This document shows, in pieces, positions 43,702 through 48,348 of a stretch of DNA of 48,348 nucleotides. The stretch is taken from assembly GCA_929200535.1 (NCBI GenBank), contig CAKMZV010000017.1, positions 1 through 48,348 on the forward strand, given 5' to 3'. This DNA is from an uncultured Gammaproteobacteria bacterium. GTDB taxonomy: Bacteria > Pseudomonadota > Gammaproteobacteria > CAKMZV01. A program made the position numbers and the translations under genes. A model generated the notes under the pieces. It saw only the letters and a program-made list of their open reading frames with translations, did not search any database and was not told the DNA's origin. Numbering within the stretch: the first letter of the stretch is position 1; every line of letters begins with the position of its first letter.

Positions 43702-44817
43702 CTACAATAAATCGTTTAAATTCCAACGTGGAAAAATTTGAGTTTCGGCATTATCAGGTCTGTTTTGGTAGGGGAGGTGGTTTAGGCGTAGCCAACCGAC
43801 GTAAGCAATCATTTCGCCATTATCAGTGCAGAGGTGAGGGGAGGGAATAAATAATTGGACATTCATTTGCTCGCTAGTTTGTTGTAAATTTTGGCGAATT
43901 TTTTCATTGGCAGCCACTCCCCCTGCAACGAGTAAGCTCTTAATTTTTGGTTTTTGTTTATCTTCTCTGTCTGTATTTAAAAAAGTAAGTGCTGTTTTTA
44001 TTTTTATGCTTAATGTTTCGGCAACAGCTTCTTCAAATGAGGCTGCTATATCGGCTTTAATTTGTTGCGTTTGTTGCTCATTCGGGTTGTTTTGTAATTC
44101 TCGCCGATAGGTGTTTTTTACTTCGGTTTTTAATCCGCTAAAGCTAAAATTAAATCGATTTTCAGGAGATAGGGGGCTGCCTGCTTTGGCAGTCATTGGT
44201 CTTGGGAATAGATATTTTTTTCCATTCCCTTTTTTTGCTAATTGGGAGAGGGGATAGCCTCCAGGGTATCCTAAGCCGAGAAGTTTGGCACTTTTATCAA
44301 ATGCTTCACCAATAGCATCATCAATAGATTGTCCGATAATTTGATAGTGCCCAAGTGCCTGTACTTCAACTAATAACGTATGTCCGCCAGAAATAAGCAC
44401 ACCAAGGAAAGGAGGTTGAATTTCAGAGTGTTCTAACATAGGAGACAGTAAATGGCCTTCCATATGATGAATCCCGACACAGGGTTTTTTTAACCCTAAA
44501 GCGAGTGCTTTTGTATAGCTTGCACCAGTGAGTAAAGCACCTGCTAATCCAGGTCCTTGAGTGTAGGCAAAACCATCAATGTCTTGTAGTGTTAATGAGG
44601 CTTCTTGTAGGCATTGATGAGTGAGTTTTTGTAGGTAAATGATATGGTCACGTGACGCAAGTTCTGGTACAACGCCTCCATATTTTGCATGGGTTTCTAT
44701 TTGACTATGTAAGGCCTTAGAGCGGCATTTGTTATATTTTTTAGCGTAAGCGCTATCGTAAATTGCGACACCTGTGTCATCGCAAGAACTTTCTATTCCA
44801 AGAATGATTTTGTGCAA
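43702..44817 (-). CDS. tsaD: tRNA N6-adenosine threonylcarbamoyltransferase TsaD
   Basis: The 371-residue enzyme of the KEOPS/YgjD family adds the threonylcarbamoyl group to A37 of ANN-reading tRNAs. Motifs: ILGIESSCDDTGVAIYD near 5-21, HHMEGHLLSP near 120-129 with the metal histidines, GVLISGGHTLLVEV near 141-154, and LLVAGGVAANEKIRQNL near 304-320. No ATG precedes the conserved N-terminus in this frame near enough; I chose TTG 44817 (M-HKIILGIESS). An upstream start at 44934 would lie in the mobile element. The TTG sits in a 14-base match to an element terminus. Confidence 0.92.
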   Translation of the reverse strand: MHKIILGIESSCDDTGVAIYDSAYAKKYNKCRSKALHSQIETHAKYGGVVPELASRDHIIYLQKLTHQCLQEASLTLQDIDGFAYTQGPGLAGALLTGASYTKALALGLKKPCVGIHHMEGHLLSPMLEHSEIQPPFLGVLISGGHTLLVEVQALGHYQIIGQSIDDAIGEAFDKSAKLLGLGYPGGYPLSQLAKKGNGKKYLFPRPMTAKAGSPLSPENRFNFSFSGLKTEVKNTYRRELQNNPNEQQTQQIKADIAASFEEAVAETLSIKIKTALTFLNTDREDKQKPKIKSLLVAGGVAANEKIRQNLQQTSEQMNVQLFIPSPHLCTDNGEMIAYVGWLRLNHLPYQNRPDNAETQIFPRWNLNDLL

Positions 44818-44821
44818 AGGT
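44808..44821. repeat. Element-terminus-like 14-mer overlapping the tsaD start
   Basis: TTTTGTGCAAAGGT is identical to the right terminus of the GAGACC-type elements and lies 21 bases from the full copy at 44843. It supplies the TTG and next codons of tsaD. Confidence 0.5.
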
Positions 44822-44842
44822 ATAAGATTCGGTAGATTTAGT

Positions 44843-45001
44843 GAGACCTTTGCATAAAAGTATGGCAAAAGAAAAAAGATAAAAAATTGTTCTGATTGAG
44901 GCGTGAAACGCAGCCAATACGTCCGTCTTCGCAAGTTTCACAACGAAAATCAGGGAAATTTTTTGCTTTTTTACTTGTCATATCTTTTGTGCAAAGGTCT
45001 C
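44843..45001. mobile_element. 159-bp palindromic element, GAGACC tips, tsaD-glmS gap
   Basis: TTAGT occurs on both sides (44838-44842 and 45002-45006) as a target duplication. Left and right halves pair along almost the whole length: GAGACCTTTGCA tips, an A-rich arm, CTGATT with AATCAG, and GTGAAAC (44903-44909) with GTTTCAC (44935-44941) around a loop holding CAATACGTCCGTCTT at 44915-44929. There is no room for a transposase. It lies between the divergent tsaD and glmS and must influence their leaders. Confidence 0.88.
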
Positions 45002-45097
45002 TTAGTGTTAAAATTAATGCCCAAAGAGCTCTTGTTAAAAAATAAAAGCTTTTATGTAATTTTAACAAATTTAACGGTAATTTTAACGGTAATTTTT

Positions 45098-46984
45098 ATG
45101 TGTGGCATTGTTGGTGCGGTAAGTGAAAGAAACATTACTCCAATTTTATTGGCTGGATTAACACGTTTGGAATATAGGGGTTATGATTCAGCAGGCGTTG
45201 CGGTTATCAATAAAGAGCAGAATCTTGAGTGTGTAAAAACGCTTAATAAAGTTAAAGATCTAAATGAAAAAGTTACTGGGATTGAAGGCAACCTTGGTAT
45301 TGCTCATACTCGTTGGGCAACCCATGGATTACCTGTTGAGAGCAATGCACATCCGCATATTGTCAATAATCGCCTTGCTTTGGTACACAATGGAATTGTT
45401 GAAAATTATTCTGAATTAAAGCAGTTTTGCATTAATCAGGGTGCTATTTTTTCTTCAGACACAGATACTGAGGTGATTGTGCAGCTGATTAACATTACTA
45501 TGCAAAAAGATAATTTGACGTTATATGACGCTGTTAGGCAAACTCTTCCAAAGCTTAAAGGTGCCTATGGAATGGCTGTTATTGATGCAGAAAATCCAGA
45601 TGAAATGATTGCGGTAAGACAAGGTAGTCCACTAACGATTTCTTTGGGTTTTGGGGAAAATTTTATTTCATCTGACCCAATGGCGTTGTTGTTTATTAGC
45701 CAGCAATATGTGGTGCTTGAGGAAAATGATTTGGCAATTCTTCGCAAAGATTCAGTGGTCATTGAAAATAGTAAAGGAAAAGTTGTCTTCGATAGTAATG
45801 ATACTCAAAAATCCAAATATAAAATTATCACAAGCACACAAGATGATGCTGGGGTAACGAGCAAGGGTGGCTATAGACACTTTATGCATAAGGAAATTCA
45901 TGAGCAACCGAAAGCCATTGCTGAAACTTTAGAAGGGTGTATTAGTGATAATCGTCTTTTAGTAGAATGTTTTGGGCAAGAGGCGGCATTTATTTTTTCA
46001 AAAATTAAGCGAGTGCAGATTATAGCTTGTGGTACAAGTTATCATTCAGGGATGGTTTTTCGCTATTGGTGTGAAGATATTATTGGTATTCCGGTTGACG
46101 TTGAGGTGGCGAGTGAATTCCGCTATCGTAATCCAGCTATAGAAAAGGATGTTCTTTTTGTGGCAATTTCTCAATCAGGTGAAACAGCTGATACAGCAGA
46201 AGCGTTGAAAATTGTTGAGAAACTAAAAAAACAAGCTGAGGGAAAAAATCACTGGTCAATCCTAACAATTTCAAATAAAGCAGAGAGCACATTAGTTCGA
46301 TATGCTGATTTGGTTTTTTTAACACGTGCAGGGTTTGAGGTTGGAGTTGCCTCCACTAAGGCGTTTACGACGCAACTTGTTGCTTTATCTTTATTGATGA
46401 TTGCTTTAGGGAAATCTCAAAAGAGATTATCAGAAACTGTAGAAAAACGAATGATTCAAGGCTTGCGCAAAGTGCCTAAATTAGTGCAAAGTGCCTTAGA
46501 TCAGGAAGAGCAAATTATTGAACTATCAAACATAATAGCCAATAGTCAATCGGCACTTTTTCTTGGTAGAGGAACGATGTACCCCATTGCCTTGGAAGGA
46601 GCTTTAAAACTCAAAGAAATATCGTATATTCATGCCGAAGCGTTCCCTGCTGGGGAACTGAAGCACGGTCCATTAGCTTTAGTAGATGAAGAGACTCCAG
46701 TGATTGTGATCGCCCCTAACAATGATTTATTGATTAAATTGAAATCAAATCTTGAAGAGGTTTCATCAAGAGGAGGGAAGATTTACGCATTTGAAGATAA
46801 AAACTCTAAGCTAACAAGAACAAAATCTGTTAATGTGATTAGTGTTGCAGAAAATGTTGGTAGAATTTCCTGTCCTCTTCTATTCACTATTCCCTTACAA
46901 TTGCTCTCATATCATGTTGCTCGAATCAAAGGAACAGATATTGATCAACCCCGTAATCTTGCAAAATCTGTAACAGTAGAGTAA
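45098..46984 (+). CDS. glmS: Glutamine-fructose-6-phosphate aminotransferase (isomerizing)
   Basis: The 628-residue enzyme makes glucosamine-6-phosphate for cell-wall precursors. The chosen start gives MCGIVGAV, leaving Cys1 as nucleophile after Met removal; a longer frame from 44903 would start in the mobile element and bury that Cys. Glutaminase motifs: LEYRGYDSAGVAV near 24-36, TRWATHG near 73-79, HNGIVENY near 98-105. Two SIS sugar-isomerase domains follow (IIACGTSYHSGM and ISQSGETADTAEAL), ending with the conserved PRNLAKSVTVE. The leader has a short duplicated TTTAACGGTAA motif. I saw no glmS ribozyme. Confidence 0.96.
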   Translation: MCGIVGAVSERNITPILLAGLTRLEYRGYDSAGVAVINKEQNLECVKTLNKVKDLNEKVTGIEGNLGIAHTRWATHGLPVESNAHPHIVNNRLALVHNGIVENYSELKQFCINQGAIFSSDTDTEVIVQLINITMQKDNLTLYDAVRQTLPKLKGAYGMAVIDAENPDEMIAVRQGSPLTISLGFGENFISSDPMALLFISQQYVVLEENDLAILRKDSVVIENSKGKVVFDSNDTQKSKYKIITSTQDDAGVTSKGGYRHFMHKEIHEQPKAIAETLEGCISDNRLLVECFGQEAAFIFSKIKRVQIIACGTSYHSGMVFRYWCEDIIGIPVDVEVASEFRYRNPAIEKDVLFVAISQSGETADTAEALKIVEKLKKQAEGKNHWSILTISNKAESTLVRYADLVFLTRAGFEVGVASTKAFTTQLVALSLLMIALGKSQKRLSETVEKRMIQGLRKVPKLVQSALDQEEQIIELSNIIANSQSALFLGRGTMYPIALEGALKLKEISYIHAEAFPAGELKHGPLALVDEETPVIVIAPNNDLLIKLKSNLEEVSSRGGKIYAFEDKNSKLTRTKSVNVISVAENVGRISCPLLFTIPLQLLSYHVARIKGTDIDQPRNLAKSVTVE

Positions 46985-46997
46985 AACCACTCTTTAT

Positions 46998-47225
46998 GAG
47001 ACCTTTGCACAAAAGATATGACAAGTAAAAAAGCAAAAAATTGCCCTGATTTTTATTCGCAAGCGCTTCAAACGCTGTTACTCTATGGTTCGTAAACTCA
47101 CCAAGAGTAAAAACGCTTTTTGTGTTGTGAAACTTGCGAAGACGGACGTATTAGCTGCGTTCCACGCCTCAATCAGAACAATTTTTTATCTTTTTTCTTT
47201 TGCCATACTTTTATGCAAAGGTCTC
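46998..47225. mobile_element. 228-bp composite palindromic element
   Basis: TTTAT flanks both ends (46993-46997 and 47226-47230). The left part equals the 11778 type (CGCAAGCG, GTTACTCT, CCAAGAGTAAAAACGC), and the right part carries the reverse of the CAATACGTCCGTCTT module (47139-47153, with one change) and ends in TATGCAAAGGTCTC. It therefore unites both inner modules found singly elsewhere. No gene inside. It fills the gap between glmS and the next lipoprotein gene. Confidence 0.85.
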
Positions 47226-47289
47226 TTTATATATGTGTTATTTTTTATTTAGCAAATTTTAAGATATGAATTTATATTGCCCGATAGGT

Positions 47290-48348
47290 ATGAAGACAAC
47301 AAGATTACTTTTAAAGTTTTGTTTTTACAGCAGTTTTTTTCTTCTTTTTTCGTGTGGTAATGATAGTAATGAGGATAAGGTTGTTGAGCCTTATCTAACC
47401 ATCACAAGCACTGTTTTAGTCGTGGAAAATTCCCCAATTGGTACTACTGTCCATAGCGTTGTAGCCGATGGTAATGATGCTGCTGCAGATAGCACCTTAA
47501 CTTATAGTCTGACCCCCTCGACGTATTTTGTAATCAATGCCCAAGGAACAATAAGCGTAAAGGCAGTTCCAGACTATGAAACAAGTAGCAAACATACAGC
47601 TGTCCTCACAGTAAGTGATGGAGTATTAGAAACGACCCAACTACTGATATTTGCTATAATCAACGTTAATGACAATACTCCCACCATCACAAGTGCCAAT
47701 ACGATTTCAGTCACAGAAAATTCCAAACTTAACCGTCCCATCTATAGCGTTAAAGCCGATGGTAATGATGGCTCTGCAGATAGCTTAACTTATGCTCTTA
47801 ATCCTGCTACGCTTTTTAGAATTACTAACCAGGGAGAAATAAGAGTACGCATCCCCCCAGACTATGAAGCAACCAGCCAACATACAGCTGTCCTCACAGT
47901 CAAGGATGGAGTATTCGAAACGACCCAACAACTGACATTTGCTATAATCAACGTTAATGACAACGCTCCCACCATCACAAGTGCCGATACAATTTCAGTC
48001 ACAGAAAATTCCCAAATTGGTATTACTGTTCATAGCGTTATAGCCGATGGTAATGACGGCTCTGCAGATAGCACCTTAACTTATAGTCTGACGCCCTCGA
48101 CGCATTTTGCAATCAATGCCCAAGGAACAATAAGAGTAAAGGCAGTTCCAGACTATGAAACAAGTAGCAAACATACAGCTGTTCTCACGGTAAGTGATGG
48201 AGTATTAGAAACGACCCAACTACTGACATTTACGATAATCAACCTCAATGACGAGGTTCCCACCATCACAAGTGCCGATACAATTTCAGTCGAAGAAAAT
48301 TCCCCAATTGGCACTACTGTTCATAGCGTTATAGCCGATGGTAATGAT
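47290..48348 (+). CDS. Cadherin-repeat lipoprotein (partial, runs off window)
   Basis: The open frame continues to the last base, 353 codons from ATG 47290 (or 361 from 47266). MKTTRLLLKFCFYSSFFLLF then SC forms a lipoprotein signal with lipobox LFSC, so the protein should be anchored in the outer envelope. From residue about 37 on it consists of tandem cadherin-like domains of 95-97 residues, each with ENSxIGTTVHSV, DYE, LTVSDG and a calcium-binding NVNDNTPTI-type end. Such proteins serve in adhesion or cell-cell contact. At least three and a half repeats are in the window; the total is unknown. ATG 47290 is favoured because the signal starts there. Confidence 0.85.
   Translation, partial: MKTTRLLLKFCFYSSFFLLFSCGNDSNEDKVVEPYLTITSTVLVVENSPIGTTVHSVVADGNDAAADSTLTYSLTPSTYFVINAQGTISVKAVPDYETSSKHTAVLTVSDGVLETTQLLIFAIINVNDNTPTITSANTISVTENSKLNRPIYSVKADGNDGSADSLTYALNPATLFRITNQGEIRVRIPPDYEATSQHTAVLTVKDGVFETTQQLTFAIINVNDNAPTITSADTISVTENSQIGITVHSVIADGNDGSADSTLTYSLTPSTHFAINAQGTIRVKAVPDYETSSKHTAVLTVSDGVLETTQLLTFTIINLNDEVPTITSADTISVEENSPIGTTVHSVIADGND
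47398..48348. repeat. Tandem ~285-291 bp coding repeats
   Basis: Units begin at about 47398, 47683, 47971 and 48262, each with ACCATCACAAG. The first and third units are nearly identical in DNA, the second is more diverged, which suggests recent repeat shuffling. The array continues past the window. Confidence 0.88.

Noticed and set aside
43647-43850. 67-codon plus-strand frame at the end of the NERD gene
   Set aside because: Mostly antisense to the tsaD 3' end, no ribosome site, no protein-like composition.
44903-45097. N-terminal extension of GlmS by 65 residues
   Set aside because: The extension begins inside the mobile element and would block the catalytic N-terminal cysteine.
1-48348. 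CRISPR arrays, rRNA and tRNA genes
   Set aside because: No regularly spaced short repeats with unique spacers and no rRNA or tRNA sequence was recognised; the tandem repeats at 17467 and 47398 are coding.

Overview
The window is AT-rich chromosomal DNA, most likely from a gammaproteobacterium. YnjC/YnjD/YnjF-type, ZnuABC-type and TrhP (YegQ)-type proteins point that way. The Complex I block followed by a DUF2818 gene also resembles beta/gammaproteobacterial arrangements. No rRNA, tRNA or integrase gene was recognised, so I cannot name a genus from the sequence.

Layout. (1) 1-11434 is mostly housekeeping and metabolism: anmK, a Rieske oxygenase, trhP, a ynjCDF-like transport and phospholipid cluster, a RelBE-type toxin-antitoxin pair whose toxin is split by a small palindromic element, and a four-gene membrane/redox cluster (TVP38 protein, FAD oxidoreductase, fatty-acid hydroxylase family, DUF3047). 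(2) 11435-15410 is accessory: a decayed ORF, two small mobile elements, an FkbM methyltransferase, an integron-type cassette flanked by attC-like sites, and two secreted proteins of unknown function. (3) 15411-17957 (minus strand) is the zinc uptake operon znuACB. (4) 18132-28529 is the membrane arm and subunit G of respiratory Complex I (nuoG-nuoN), with an orphan antitoxin-like gene between nuoI and nuoJ; nuoA-F are not upstream. (5) 28640-32683 holds a methyltransferase/AlkB pair wedged between nuoN and its usual DUF2818 neighbour, then an esterase-like hydrolase and aroB. (6) 32687-43672 is a defence-type island: small membrane genes, a HicAB cassette with an attC-like site, a broken HATPase gene fused to a duplicated gene tail, and a tightly overlapping five-gene operon. 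That operon carries DISARM-like drmA and drmB genes but replaces the usual partners with two superfamily-1 helicase-like proteins (one with a NERD nuclease-related domain) and one protein I cannot assign. (7) 43702-48348 holds tsaD, glmS and the start of a cadherin-repeat lipoprotein that runs off the window.

The most interesting signals are two. First, the drmA-drmB-SF1-unknown-NERD/SF1 operon looks like an uncharacterised DISARM-related defence system with no methyltransferase and no PLD protein. Second, a family of roughly 150-230 bp elements folds end to end into long hairpins. Copies differ in the sequence of their stems, but both arms change together, while an inner loop (CAATACGTCCGTCTT) is kept in several copies. 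One copy interrupts the RelE toxin, and removing it with one copy of a 4-bp target duplication restores a normal reading frame. Copies or copy ends also lie at the start regions of tsaD, glmS and a small ORF.
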